47,176 nt of DNA. Origin: an uncultured beta proteobacterium (GTDB lineage: Bacteria; Pseudomonadota; Gammaproteobacteria; Burkholderiales; SG8-41). This document shows positions 1 to 8,696 of this stretch, one piece after another; positions within the stretch are counted from its first letter, which is position 1, and every line of letters begins with the position of its first letter. The DNA lies in assembly GCA_903933915.1 (NCBI GenBank), contig CAIZLW010000131.1, positions 1 to 47,176 of the forward strand, written 5' to 3'. Position numbers and translations under genes: made by a program. The notes beneath the pieces are model-generated. The model worked only from the letters and a program-made list of their open reading frames with translations. It did not search any database and had not been told where the DNA came from.

Positions 1-140
1 AGCGTCTGACACTTTTTCTGGAGCCTTGAGATTTCTTCGGAAATATCCAGCGCCGAGTCGTCCTGCACAAAGCGCAATTCCTCGATCTTGGTTTCCAGAT
101 CGGCAATCGGCTGTTCGAATTCGAGAAAGGTCGTTTTCAT
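1..140 (-). CDS. accA: Acetyl-CoA carboxylase carboxyltransferase subunit alpha (N-terminal part)
   Basis: The first 46 codons are present and the gene runs off the left edge. The N-terminus reads [20 protein letters not shown] and continues with [20 protein letters not shown], which I recognise as the conserved start of proteobacterial AccA. AccA pairs with AccD to form the carboxyltransferase that moves the carboxyl group from biotin-BCCP to acetyl-CoA in the first step of fatty-acid synthesis; it is cytosolic. The catalytic crotonase-like part lies outside the window. The ATG is at 140; no strong ribosome binding site is seen before it. The hydrolase gene at 170 lies 29 bp upstream on the same strand, so the two may be co-transcribed. 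Confidence 0.93.
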   Translation of the reverse strand, partial: MKTTFLEFEQPIADLETKIEELRFVQDDSALDISEEISRLQKKCQT

Positions 141-169
141 GGGGCGGAATGATACAGGAAGCGCCCGTT

Positions 170-1039
170 TCAGGGCTGCAGATACCGCGCGAAAAAAGCC
201 TCCGCACGGCGTAAGGTATCCTGGGTAGCGATGCGATTCGGCTCATGGCCTTGTTTGGTTTTACCCGGATCGTCGTACGAGTGATGGGCGCCGTCATACC
301 AGTAGAACTCCAGCGGGGCGCCGCGACTGCTCAGACTTTCAGCAAGACCGCGGCATACGGTCGGCGACACCTCATCATCGTTTTCGGCAACCGCCAGCAA
401 CAATGGTGCGTACGGCTTGTAGTCAGACTCGGCTGCCTGAACGCGGCAACCGGGATAGATGGAAAGCGCTGCGCGAAAACCGGTAGTCGGCGTAGGATTC
501 TGCAAACCCGGCGGCCGTGGCCCCATCGCCGCCAGCACCGTCATCCCGCCGTTGGACCACCCCTGCACACCGATGCGATCAGCTGCGACGTCCGCCCGCG
601 TACGCAGATAAGACAGCGCGCCATAGGCATCCATCGGACGTACCAACTGCTCACTGACTTCCTGCGGCCGGCTGCTATAAGAATGTTTGCCGAATCCATC
701 GCCGTAACCGCGCGGACCGAAACTGTCGACATGAATGGCCACATAACCACGCTCGGCCCAGAACTGCCCCCACATTTTGTGGCGCATCGTCAAAGCATCG
801 GCATTGTGTGGGCCGCGTTTCAGCGAAGAATAGGAGCCAGCGCGGCCGTGCATCATGACTACCGCTGGATAACGTCCCGGTGCAGGAGGTGCGAATACAT
901 AACCGGTCAAAAGCGTACGGCCATCAGCGCTCATGAATTGCACCGCCTCCGGTACGGCGGCACCCGCAATCGGCATCGCAACAAAAACCAGAACAGCGGC
1001 AAGCGCCGCACATATTGAAACAAAACCCGTTTTCTTCAT
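170..1039 (-). CDS. Secreted dienelactone-hydrolase-family alpha/beta hydrolase
   Basis: 289 residues. Residues 1-28 form a signal peptide (KK start, long hydrophobic core, AGA before the mature start). The fold is an alpha/beta hydrolase of the dienelactone hydrolase type: an oxyanion-region MMHGRAG at 62-68, the nucleophile elbow GWSNGG with Ser162, an acidic residue in AENDDEVS (Asp221 or Asp222), and the His in GAHHSYDD (His252 or His253). It is probably a periplasmic or exported carboxylic-ester hydrolase; the substrate cannot be told from the sequence. Its ATG overlaps the stop of the upstream MscS-type channel gene by 4 bp, so the two are translationally coupled. It could equally be named a prolyl-oligopeptidase-like esterase. 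Confidence 0.8.
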   Translation of the reverse strand: MKKTGFVSICAALAAVLVFVAMPIAGAAVPEAVQFMSADGRTLLTGYVFAPPAPGRYPAVVMMHGRAGSYSSLKRGPHNADALTMRHKMWGQFWAERGYVAIHVDSFGPRGYGDGFGKHSYSSRPQEVSEQLVRPMDAYGALSYLRTRADVAADRIGVQGWSNGGMTVLAAMGPRPPGLQNPTPTTGFRAALSIYPGCRVQAAESDYKPYAPLLLAVAENDDEVSPTVCRGLAESLSSRGAPLEFYWYDGAHHSYDDPGKTKQGHEPNRIATQDTLRRAEAFFARYLQP

Positions 1040-2568
1040 TGCCGTCCCAAAGCAAAAAAATCACGGATGCGACCGAGGATTTCGCCGTGTTTGCGCTTCA
1101 GTTCAGAAGTCCGCGCAGCCTCATCCAGCGTATTGCGGACACTCTGCAACTCCAGCTCACGCACGGCCAGAATGCGCGAAATATCCTCCGCCATCCCGGG
1201 CCGCGAGCGAATGACGTCTTCAAAGGATGCGCGATCCAGGCGGTAACACTTGACGTCGCCCACTGCCGTCACCGTTGCACTGCGCTGCTCACCGAACATC
1301 ATGCCGCGCTCGCCGAATACAGTACCTTCATGCAGGCGTGATACCGGATGCCGGCCCGCAGCGTCCTCAAAAACCACCTGCGCCTCCCCCTGCACCAGCA
1401 AATAAAGCCAGTGTGCGTCCGCGCCCTGCCGCGTCATCACATCCCCCGGGGCAAACGGCGTGAAAACCAATCGCTCGGCAACCCGCAGCAACTCGTCTTC
1501 CTGCAGGTGCGCGAAGATATCAACCTGCTGCAACGCCTTCAGCCGTAACACCATCTCCCGCGTCTGCTCGGCCTGTGACTGTTTCTCGTTTTCCTTGAAC
1601 ATGTGCACCGAGTACTGCGGCGCGGCGATGCCCAGTCCTGCACGCTGCAACCCGGCAACCAGATGCACCCGGACCTCGGAATCGGTCGCATCGTCACGCG
1701 CGAGATCGGTCAGCCAGTAACGCACCGCGTAGCGGGCACGTCCTGCCTCAAGCGCCATCAGCACGCATTGCGGCGCCGGCTCGGCAGCCATGTTGGCAAT
1801 CGCCGAACGACCCAGTGTTTCCTGGACTTCGGCAATGACACGTGACGGCGGCGCGGAATAATCGACATCGAACCAGACCCAGCGCCGCGCAGTCACACGC
1901 CGCCCGCCGCGCTGGGCCAGCACGGCAAACTTGCTTTTCATCAACTGGCCGTTGGGAATCACCACGGTCTCCCAGTTGTTGGTCTCGATCGAAACCGAGC
2001 GCCAGCGGATATCCGATACCTTTCCGGTCACATCATCAACACGCACCCAGTCGCCAACCTCCAGCGATCCATCGAGCTGAATTGCCAGGCCGCCGAGAAT
2101 GTTGCCCAGTGTGTCCTGCATCGAGAACGCGATCACGGCAGTGATCACCGCCGAAGTGGTCACGATCTGCGACAGATCGAGCCCTGCGTAGCGCAGGCGC
2201 ACCATGCCCCAGGCGAGATAAGCGATGATCGCCAGCACGTCTTCAAGGATGCGCGGCGGCTGCAATCGCAGCATGGGCAGGAACAACCGGAACAACGCCG
2301 CGCCCCAAAGACGGATTACCGCGATGCCGGCCATGATCACGAAAGCCTCACGCAGCACATCCGCAGCCAGACCGATGTCGAGTTCGGTCAGCAGCGCCGT
2401 AACGACCTGCCCGCACAGCGCAAGCCCGTAAAAAAGAGAGGTGTGATAGAGCGTACTGCGGTCTGCAGGACGCATTAGCCAGAACACCAGGGCCAGGACG
2501 GCAAACATTACAGGAACCTGCGGAAACCCCGCCTGTTCCAAGTGTTCGCCGATGATCTCGATATTCAT
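1036..2568 (-). CDS. MscS-type mechanosensitive channel with C-terminal cyclic nucleotide-binding domain
   Basis: 510 residues from the ATG at 2568; an in-frame GTG at 2607 would add 13. Several membrane helices occupy about residues 15-150. The MscS pore helix and beta domain follow (SMQDTLGNILGG, LEVGDWVRVDDVTGKV, TVVIPNGQL). A Crp-like cyclic-nucleotide-binding domain covers about residues 355-475, with the phosphate-binding cassette seen as EGTVFGERGMMFGEQRSATV. The tail is charged and helical. MscS channels open under membrane tension and let solutes out during hypo-osmotic shock; those with this domain are thought to be tuned by nucleotide binding (family knowledge). The ATG start is preferred because the ATG codon has GAGATCAAG just before it. 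The stop overlaps the hydrolase start. Confidence 0.87.
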   Translation of the reverse strand: MNIEIIGEHLEQAGFPQVPVMFAVLALVFWLMRPADRSTLYHTSLFYGLALCGQVVTALLTELDIGLAADVLREAFVIMAGIAVIRLWGAALFRLFLPMLRLQPPRILEDVLAIIAYLAWGMVRLRYAGLDLSQIVTTSAVITAVIAFSMQDTLGNILGGLAIQLDGSLEVGDWVRVDDVTGKVSDIRWRSVSIETNNWETVVIPNGQLMKSKFAVLAQRGGRRVTARRWVWFDVDYSAPPSRVIAEVQETLGRSAIANMAAEPAPQCVLMALEAGRARYAVRYWLTDLARDDATDSEVRVHLVAGLQRAGLGIAAPQYSVHMFKENEKQSQAEQTREMVLRLKALQQVDIFAHLQEDELLRVAERLVFTPFAPGDVMTRQGADAHWLYLLVQGEAQVVFEDAAGRHPVSRLHEGTVFGERGMMFGEQRSATVTAVGDVKCYRLDRASFEDVIRSRPGMAEDISRILAVRELELQSVRNTLDEAARTSELKRKHGEILGRIRDFFALGRQ

Positions 2569-2649
2569 CTTGATCTCGCTGATGGGTCTGACGACGGGAC
2601 TGACCACGTCATCGCTACTATTTTCTCATGAAGACCGCGAGAAGGTCGA

Positions 2650-2669
2650 AAATAGTTTATTAACTATTT
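2650..2669. promoter_or_regulatory. Perfect 8-bp inverted repeat upstream of the channel gene
   Basis: AAATAGTT (2650-2657) and AACTATTT (2662-2669) form a perfect inverted repeat with a 4-nt spacer. It lies in an AT-rich stretch between the MFS gene and the MscS-type gene, both on the minus strand. The position fits an operator or promoter element for the channel-hydrolase pair. A terminator is unlikely because the stem has almost no GC. Confidence 0.35.
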
Positions 2670-2724
2670 GTTTATAAATGATTTTTATTAAAACGGCAGC
2701 CCTGCAGGATGCTGGCGCGCGAAA

Positions 2725-3897
2725 TCAGTCGCGGGGCTTCCTGCGCTTGCCTGCATCACGGCGCATCAGCCCGGCCGCGCAGGCCAGCAATACCGCATCA
2801 AGCCAGAACACCGGCACCATACCCAGCGCCGTGGACAAAGTGCCGAAGACAAAGGGCACCAGTACCTCGGTACCCTTGTTGACCATCTGCCGCAATCCCA
2901 TAGCCTCCCCCGACCGCCCTTCCGGCGCGCGGTTGTAGGCCAGCATCATCGAAAGCGGACTGCCGCAGCCCAGGCCCAGGCCCATCACAAAGGAAATCAC
3001 AATCAGCGCGGCAAAACTCTTCACGAACGGAAACACCAGGCACACCGCAGTCGCCAGCAGCAACGACGCGGCCAGCACACGCTCCTCGCTGGAGCGTTTC
3101 ACCAGATGCGGCATCAGCGAGCGCACGATCAGCAGCGCAAAACCGAAAGCACCGAGAATCATGCCGATTTCCGAAGCGCTCAGTCCGATACGGTGGCCGT
3201 AAATCGGCAGCAGCAGGTTGTACAGCTCAAGGCCGGTTTCAATGATGCCGGCGGTAATCAGTGCGCGGCGCAACGGCGGATTGCGCAGCAGATCGCCAAC
3301 GCGGTGCTGCGCCTTCTCTTCCTTGCCCAGCTTCAAATGGGTGGTTTTCGGCAGCCACCCCGCCCACAGTCCCAGCAGCAACACCGGGATGATCGGCATC
3401 GCGGCCAGTACTGCGAATGTCGCGCGATGACCAATCGCATCAATCAGGAATCCGGCGGATGTCGGGCCGAGCAGCGCCGTCATGCCGATGCCCAGGCTGA
3501 ACCAGCTGTAATTTCTGGTGCGGTCCATGCCTTCGGCCATGGCGCCGATCAGGTGCTGCACCGAAACGGTATAAAAAATGTAGCAGCAGCCGATCAGCGC
3601 AGCGGCGACATACAGCACCTCCAGCCGCTGCCAGATGAACGGCAGCGCCAGCCCGGCGACCAGACCGATCGAGCCGAACAGCATGGGTTTGCGGAAACCG
3701 ATGCGGTCGGACACCTTGCCCGCATACACCGAAAGCAGCAACGGAAACAGTGCGTAAGTGGAGAAAATCATGCCGACGAAAAATTCGTTGGCGCCCAGTT
3801 CCAGCGCCGACAGCGACATCAGCACCTTGCTGCCCTTGTAGGCGGTGTGCGTCAGGACGCTGAGCAGCACGATGCGGAATATGGCCGGCACGTTCAT
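2725..3897 (-). CDS. Major facilitator superfamily transporter
   Basis: 390 residues with the hydrophobic pattern of a 12-helix MFS carrier. The loop between helices 2 and 3 carries the MFS signature as GKVSDRIGFRKP at about 60-71. A basic cytoplasmic loop (about 190-210) separates the two halves. No signal peptide is needed; it belongs in the inner membrane. Substrate cannot be inferred and no companion enzyme is adjacent. The C-terminus is strongly basic (GKRRKPRD). It is transcribed away from the divergent oxidoreductase gene at 4039, leaving a 141-bp shared promoter region. Confidence 0.85.
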   Translation of the reverse strand: MNVPAIFRIVLLSVLTHTAYKGSKVLMSLSALELGANEFFVGMIFSTYALFPLLLSVYAGKVSDRIGFRKPMLFGSIGLVAGLALPFIWQRLEVLYVAAALIGCCYIFYTVSVQHLIGAMAEGMDRTRNYSWFSLGIGMTALLGPTSAGFLIDAIGHRATFAVLAAMPIIPVLLLGLWAGWLPKTTHLKLGKEEKAQHRVGDLLRNPPLRRALITAGIIETGLELYNLLLPIYGHRIGLSASEIGMILGAFGFALLIVRSLMPHLVKRSSEERVLAASLLLATAVCLVFPFVKSFAALIVISFVMGLGLGCGSPLSMMLAYNRAPEGRSGEAMGLRQMVNKGTEVLVPFVFGTLSTALGMVPVFWLDAVLLACAAGLMRRDAGKRRKPRD

Positions 3898-4038
3898 ATC
3901 AGCACAAGCCGAACAAACATTGCACGCGGCAGGGGTTGTCGTTCAAAAACCGCGTCACGGAATAAAATCTTCTTGTTGGGGGAAAGCGGAGGCGTGTATT
4001 TTAGCGCATCGTCACTATTCGCCCACCGGAGTCACACC

Positions 4039-4929
4039 ATGAAACTGCAGAACATCGGCATCGTCAGCCCCGGCGATATGGGTCAGGCTGTCGCCCAGAC
4101 CCTCAAAACCAGCGGCTTCACCGTACATACCGCACTCGAGGGCCGCAGCGCACGCACCCGCGCGCTGGCCGCTGACGCCGGACTCATTGACTGCGGCACG
4201 ATGGAAAGTCTCGTCAAGACCTGTGACGTCCTGCTATCAATACTTAATCCTGCCGCCGCCGTGGACAATGCACGCGCCGCAGCCACCGCCATGAAAGCCA
4301 CCGGCAAGCACTGCCTGTTTGTTGACTGTAACGCCGTCGCGCCGCGCACCGCACAGGAAATTGACGGCATCATCCGCGAAGCCGGTGGTGATTGTGTGGA
4401 TGCCGGCATCATCGGACCGCCGCCACGGGGCAAGGCAAGCATGCGCATGTATGTATCAGGGCCGAAAGCCGCCCTGTTGTCACCACTCAATGGCGGCGGC
4501 ATCCATGTACGTGTGATGAGCGAACGCATCGGCGACGCTTCGGCAATCAAGATGTGTTACGCCTCTTACACCAAGGGTGCGGTTGCGCTAGGCGTCGAAA
4601 TGTTGATGGCCGCGCGCCGGATGGGTGTGGATGAAGCACTCGACCGCGAACTGCAGGAAAGCGCCTCTGAGAACCGGCAATGGATCCTCAGCCGTTCCAC
4701 AAGCATGCCGCCCAAGGCTTACCGCTGGGTGCCTGAAATGATGGAAATCGCCAAGACGTTCGAAGACGCCAAAATGACGCCGCGCATCCTGCTCGGCGCC
4801 GCCGACATGTACGAAATGATCGCGCAGACAGCGCTGGGCAAGGAATCGCCGGAACAAGCACGCAAGCTCGGACGCGACGGTCAGACCATTATCAACAGCT
4901 TGGCGGACTGGCCCGGCTTAGACGCTTAA
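4039..4929 (+). CDS. 6-phosphogluconate-dehydrogenase-like NAD(P)-dependent oxidoreductase (DUF1932 type)
   Basis: 296 residues. The N-terminal Rossmann motif is GIVSPGDMGQAVAQTLK at residues 6-22, typical of the 6PGDH / beta-hydroxyacid dehydrogenase superfamily. A conserved region VDAGIIGPPPRGK follows. The C-terminal helical domain begins near MCYASYTKGAVALGVEM, where the lysine sits at the usual catalytic place, and resembles the DUF1932 family. It probably oxidises or reduces a small hydroxy acid in the cytosol; the substrate is unknown. The open frame extends far upstream to 3106, but that part lies antisense to the MFS gene; the true start is the ATG at 4039. It is convergent with the cyclase-FHA gene, the two stops overlapping by 4 bp. 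Confidence 0.82.
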   Translation: MKLQNIGIVSPGDMGQAVAQTLKTSGFTVHTALEGRSARTRALAADAGLIDCGTMESLVKTCDVLLSILNPAAAVDNARAAATAMKATGKHCLFVDCNAVAPRTAQEIDGIIREAGGDCVDAGIIGPPPRGKASMRMYVSGPKAALLSPLNGGGIHVRVMSERIGDASAIKMCYASYTKGAVALGVEMLMAARRMGVDEALDRELQESASENRQWILSRSTSMPPKAYRWVPEMMEIAKTFEDAKMTPRILLGAADMYEMIAQTALGKESPEQARKLGRDGQTIINSLADWPGLDA

Positions 4930-5843
4930 ACGCGGTAGATCGAACGCCTGTCGCGGCGGAAGGTGATCGCAGGACGGTCGGTCAGCGACCTGCTGTAGCC
5001 CGGCCTGATTTCACCACCGCCATCCAGCAGCATCTCGCGGCGCATCAGATGGATCTCCTCGCCGCTCTCACGAATGATGAAGGTACCGTTGACGCTGTGA
5101 TCCACCACATAGAACTGCGTTCGTTCGACGCGAATGGTGGCGTGGCGGCGCGACACCACGGCGTCTGTCACCACCAGTTCGCAGGAAACATCGCGCCCGA
5201 TGGTCAGTATCGGGTGCCAGTGGTCAACACGATGCTCGCTGCTGCCCAGAGTCAGCACCAAGCTGCCCGCGTCTTCCGGGATGGTGCGCCGGATATGCGG
5301 ATTGATCAGGGTACGGTTGACCAGATCATCACGCCACGACACTTCAAAAACAGCGGTTTTCGACAAGCTCGTTTTCAGGATGGCGTCAAAAATCGGCCAG
5401 GTCGCCTCACGCCGGCGTGCTTCCAGCTGCTCCAGCGTGGCCTGTGCAATCAGAATCTGGTCGGGACTGGCGGCATCGGCCAGGTAAGCCGCAACGTTGA
5501 CCGTATCCCCGTAAACATCATCCCCACCAACCACCACCGGCCCGGTATGCAGTCCGACACGAATCTGCATTGCCAGACCGTTGGGCTGCAATGCTGCAAT
5601 GGCCCGCTGCATGTCCATCGCGGCATCCACCGCGCTGTCTGCATCGGGAAACAGGCACATCACGGCGTCGCCCAGCGTTTTGACCAGCCGGCCATGGTAA
5701 TACGGAAGAACGTCCTTCATCGTGGCCAGACAGGCATTGACGATTTTCAGCGCCTCAATATCGCCAAGGCGGCGGTATAACGCGGTGCTTTCGACGATAT
5801 CGGCAAAAAGCACCGCCAGATCGTCACTGTGGCTGTTCGACAT
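4926..5843 (-). CDS. Class III adenylate/guanylate cyclase-like domain fused to an FHA domain
   Basis: 305 residues, no membrane segment. Residues 5-150 are a class III cyclase homology domain: metal-binding Asp15 in FADIVEST and Asp59 in KTLGDAVM, Lys55 at the base-contacting position, Asp109 and Asn116 in DVYGDTVNVAAYL. The arginine that stabilises the transition state in canonical enzymes (NxxxR) is replaced by Tyr120. Residues 195-295 are an FHA domain with Arg217 in TIGRD, Ser231-His234 in SRRHA and Asn252 in VNGT, the usual phosphothreonine-binding set. The protein probably links a phosphorylation signal to cyclic nucleotide output or sensing; activity is uncertain because of Tyr120. 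It is divergent from the NYN gene across 180 bp. Confidence 0.85.
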   Translation of the reverse strand: MSNSHSDDLAVLFADIVESTALYRRLGDIEALKIVNACLATMKDVLPYYHGRLVKTLGDAVMCLFPDADSAVDAAMDMQRAIAALQPNGLAMQIRVGLHTGPVVVGGDDVYGDTVNVAAYLADAASPDQILIAQATLEQLEARRREATWPIFDAILKTSLSKTAVFEVSWRDDLVNRTLINPHIRRTIPEDAGSLVLTLGSSEHRVDHWHPILTIGRDVSCELVVTDAVVSRRHATIRVERTQFYVVDHSVNGTFIIRESGEEIHLMRREMLLDGGGEIRPGYSRSLTDRPAITFRRDRRSIYRV

Positions 5844-5922
5844 TTTTGATCATTTGCGACCGCACGGGCGGTCGGATTTTCCGGCGGCACTCACCCCGGT
5901 TCGGGCAGACCTTGACCTTAGA

Positions 5923-5934
5923 TACTTTAAAGTA
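5923..5934. promoter_or_regulatory. 12-bp perfect palindrome in a divergent promoter region
   Basis: TACTTTAAAGTA is a perfect palindrome in the 180-bp region between the divergent cyclase-FHA and NYN-LOTUS genes. A TTGACC hexamer lies just to its left (about 5912-5917). It may be an operator for either gene. No regulator gene lies next to it, so this is only suggestive. Confidence 0.3.
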
Positions 5935-6023
5935 CAAGTCCACTGAAAGCAAAGATGGCGCGCGTCGACAAACCGGCGCCAAAGCCTCACAATTATTGAT
6001 GATTCCCATCAAGGAAACGGGCC

Positions 6024-6878
6024 GTGAGCACTGCATCTGACACCAAAAATATGGCGCTGTTCTGCGACTTCGAGAACGTGGCGCTGGGCGTGCGCGAAGC
6101 CAAATACGCCGACTTCGACATCAAGAAGGTCCTCGAACGCCTGCTGCTGAAAGGCGACATCGTCGTCAAGAAAGCATACTGCGACTGGGAACGCTATCGA
6201 GAATTCAAGAAGCCCATGCATGAAGCGGCTTTTGAACTGATCGAAATCCCGCATGTGCGCATGTCCGGCAAGAACTCCGCCGACATCCGCATGGTCGTCG
6301 ACGCACTGGACCTCTGTTACACCAAGGCGCACGTGGACACTTTCGTCATCATCAGCGGCGACTCGGATTTCTCGCCTCTGGTCTCCAAACTGCGCGAAAA
6401 CAACAAGGTCGTCATCGGCGTCGGCGTCAAGAAATCGTCATCCGACCTGCTAGTCGCCAACTGCGACGAATTCATTTTCTACGACGACCTTGCGCGCGAA
6501 AAAGCCAAGAAGCAGCAGCAAAAAAACCGAAAAAAACCGGCCGCCAGCACCACTGCGGCCAAGGCCGGATCCACTGCCGAGATTACCGAAAAGGACGATA
6601 CAGACAAGGACGGTGGCGACAAGAAATCGGAAGCGCTGGATTTGGTCATGGAAACCATCGAAGCGCTTTTCGAAGAACGTGGCGCCGAGGACAAAATCTG
6701 GCCTTCCATGGTCAAGCAGACACTCAAACGCCGCCAGCCCGGATTCAACGAGGGTTTTTACGGCTTCCGCACGTTCGGAAAATTGCTCGAAGAAGCACAG
6801 TTGCGCAAGTTGCTGGTGCTTGAGCGCGACGAAAAATCCGGACATGACATCATCAAAAGCTTCAACCCGGACTACTGA
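6024..6878 (+). CDS. NYN (PIN-like) ribonuclease-family protein with C-terminal OST-HTH/LOTUS domain
   Basis: 284 residues from a GTG at 6024, chosen because AAGGA lies 8 nt upstream. Residues 8-155 are a NYN domain with the acidic active-site residues Asp15 (FCDFEN), Asp87 (NSADIRM) and Asp113/Asp115 (ISGDSDFSP). A lysine-, alanine- and glutamine-rich low-complexity linker (about 158-200) follows. Residues 204-284 form a winged-helix OST-HTH/LOTUS-like domain, which binds RNA in relatives. It is probably a cytosolic endoribonuclease or RNA-binding factor; the target is unknown. A small membrane-protein gene follows 50 bp downstream on the same strand. Confidence 0.85.
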   Translation: MSTASDTKNMALFCDFENVALGVREAKYADFDIKKVLERLLLKGDIVVKKAYCDWERYREFKKPMHEAAFELIEIPHVRMSGKNSADIRMVVDALDLCYTKAHVDTFVIISGDSDFSPLVSKLRENNKVVIGVGVKKSSSDLLVANCDEFIFYDDLAREKAKKQQQKNRKKPAASTTAAKAGSTAEITEKDDTDKDGGDKKSEALDLVMETIEALFEERGAEDKIWPSMVKQTLKRRQPGFNEGFYGFRTFGKLLEEAQLRKLLVLERDEKSGHDIIKSFNPDY

Positions 6879-6928
6879 ACCAAGCCGCGCCACCGTGGTC
6901 TGACCTTCGACAAGGAGACCGCACGCTC

Positions 6929-7210
6929 ATGGATCAATCGCAAGACCCCCACTTTCGCTCCAACGCACGCCCGCAGGCCGGCCTGATCGAGCGTATTGTT
7001 TTTTTTGTGCTCGGACTGGTCGTTCTGGTCGCCGCATTCTTTTTCATCGGTATCGCGCTGATTGCCGGCGCCATCCTGGCCGGCGTGATCCTGCTGCGCT
7101 TTTGGTGGATCAAGCGCAAATTGCGCCAGACCCATGAAGAGTCGTATGTCGAAGGCGAATACCGGGTGGTCGAAACCGTGATCACCGACCAGCGCACGCC
7201 GCGCGAATAA
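6929..7210 (+). CDS. Small inner-membrane protein of unknown function
   Basis: 93 residues with AAGGAGA about 11 nt before the ATG. A continuous hydrophobic stretch from about residue 19 to 59 is long enough for a helical hairpin and is followed by the basic segment WWIKRKLRQ. The C-terminal 30 residues are acidic and soluble (ESYVEGEYRVVETVITDQ). I do not recognise the family. The short gap after the NYN gene suggests co-transcription, so it may be a membrane partner of that protein, which is a guess from position. Confidence 0.65.
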   Translation: MDQSQDPHFRSNARPQAGLIERIVFFVLGLVVLVAAFFFIGIALIAGAILAGVILLRFWWIKRKLRQTHEESYVEGEYRVVETVITDQRTPRE

Positions 7211-7234
7211 CCGCCGGCCGTTGCAAACGACTGG

Positions 7235-8143
7235 TCAGCAGTGCAGCCGGTCGAGATCCTGATCCAGCATCGATACCGGATCTTCAATGGGTTCGAGATG
7301 CGTCAGCACATGCGCCCGTGGCACCGTGCGGCGGATATCCCTTTCGATTCGTTCGGCCCAGTCATGCCCCTGCTGCACCGTCCACTCCCCCGGCACCAAT
7401 ACATGCAGCGAGACGAAGGTGCGGCTGCCCGCCTGGCGTGTGCGCAGTGCATGGAAATCCAGCCCTTGTTCGCGATACGGCAACAGCACAGCCTCGATCT
7501 CCGCGACCCTCTCCTCGGGCAGCGACACGTCCATCAAGCCCTCCGCGGAACGATGCATCAGCTGCCAGCCGGTCCAGACAATGTTCAGCGCGACCGCAAT
7601 CGCAATCACCGGATCCAGCCACAACCAGCCGGTCAGCCAGACCAGCCCGACCCCCACCACCACGCCAACTGACGTCCAGACGTCGGTCATCAAGTGATGC
7701 GCATCTGCCTCCAGCACGATTGATTGGTGTTCGCGCCCGACTTTCAGCAGTATGCGCGCGACCAGCAGATTGACGATGGAGGCCACGACTGAAACGGCCA
7801 GACCCACTCCCACGGATTCCAGCGGCTGCAGATTCCACATCCGGTCAACAGCGGCCCAGATGATGCTCAACGCCGCAAAGACAATCAGCAGTCCTTCGAA
7901 CGCGCTGGAAAAATATTCGGCTTTGCTGTGGCCATACGCATGACGGTCGCTCGCCGGCGTTGCCACCACCGTCAGAATCCACAGCGCCATCATCGCCGCC
8001 GCCAGATTGACGAACGATTCAAGGGCATCCGACAGCAGACCGACCGAACCGGTCAACCACCACGCCGTACCCTTGAGCAAAATGGTGGCAATCGCAGCGG
8101 CGATCGACAGCCAGGCATAACGGGTCAGCAACGGTTGCTCCAT
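7235..8143 (-). CDS. Cation diffusion facilitator (CDF) family metal transporter
   Basis: 302 residues from the ATG at 8143; a TTG at 8173 is the longest alternative but lacks a binding site. Six membrane helices span about residues 10-205, and a cytosolic metallochaperone-like domain fills about 210-295. Site motifs are LLSDALESFVN (Asp39) and ADAHHLMTD (His150, Asp154), with HAYGHSKAEYF between helices 2 and 3. The position of the second Asp in the DxxxD of FieF/YiiP is Ser43, so metal preference may differ from that model. It probably exports Zn, Fe, Mn or Co in exchange for protons. It is convergent with the small membrane-protein gene and 45 bp downstream of the thioesterase gene. Confidence 0.9.
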   Translation of the reverse strand: MEQPLLTRYAWLSIAAAIATILLKGTAWWLTGSVGLLSDALESFVNLAAAMMALWILTVVATPASDRHAYGHSKAEYFSSAFEGLLIVFAALSIIWAAVDRMWNLQPLESVGVGLAVSVVASIVNLLVARILLKVGREHQSIVLEADAHHLMTDVWTSVGVVVGVGLVWLTGWLWLDPVIAIAVALNIVWTGWQLMHRSAEGLMDVSLPEERVAEIEAVLLPYREQGLDFHALRTRQAGSRTFVSLHVLVPGEWTVQQGHDWAERIERDIRRTVPRAHVLTHLEPIEDPVSMLDQDLDRLHC

Positions 8144-8187
8144 GGCGGGTTTACCGGATAAATTCTGTAACAATATGTTTTTATTGA

Positions 8188-8610
8188 CTATTTCTTAAGT
8201 TCAGACGCTGCAGCCTTGGCCTGGGTACGGACATCGAAGCGCTCGACATTGACGATGATGCGCTCATGAATGCCCTCGCCGATACGCTCGATTGCATCTT
8301 CCGCCCAGATCCGGAAGGTCAGCTTGCGACCCTCGACCTTGATCACTTCGGCGTGAGCGTGAACACGCATGCCGACGGGCGTTGCCGCCGTGTGGCTGAC
8401 GTCGAGGCGCGTGCCCACAGTCTGGTGTCCCTCCGGCAGCAGGCCTTCGACGGCATTCAACGCAGACTCTTCCAGCAGCATCACCAGCACCGGCGTCGCC
8501 AGCACCTTGATGCGGCCGCTGCCGACATGAGGCGCGGTATCACGTGTGCCCACCATGATTTCGGTGGACCCCGTCAAGCCGTTGCGGATCGAGTCGAGAT
8601 TGATACTCAT
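8188..8610 (-). CDS. FlK-like hot-dog thioesterase
   Basis: 140 residues from the ATG at 8610. In-frame starts also exist at 8622 (ATG) and 8640 (GTG). The protein matches the fluoroacetyl-CoA thioesterase-like hot-dog family: HVGSGRIKVLATP, then MLLEESALNAVE, then GTRLDVSHTAATPVGM. The presumed catalytic triad Thr39, Glu47, His73 has the same spacing (8 and 26) as Thr42-Glu50-His76 in FlK. A general acyl-CoA thioesterase role is more likely than fluoroacetate resistance, as no fluorometabolite genes are near. It is divergent from the LLM oxidoreductase across 86 bp. Confidence 0.85.
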   Translation of the reverse strand: MSINLDSIRNGLTGSTEIMVGTRDTAPHVGSGRIKVLATPVLVMLLEESALNAVEGLLPEGHQTVGTRLDVSHTAATPVGMRVHAHAEVIKVEGRKLTFRIWAEDAIERIGEGIHERIIVNVERFDVRTQAKAAASELKK

Positions 8611-8696
8611 CTGCGCTTTCATTGCGAATGACAATGACACGATGTTACATTGAAACGTTGCTGTCCGATGTAACGCCTTGGAGGAGAACGCACATC

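Noticed and set aside
3106-4038. Long plus-strand open frame continuous with the 6PGDH-like gene
   Set aside because: It lies antisense to the well-supported MFS gene and has a biased, glutamine- and arginine-rich composition. The family N-terminus begins exactly at 4039.
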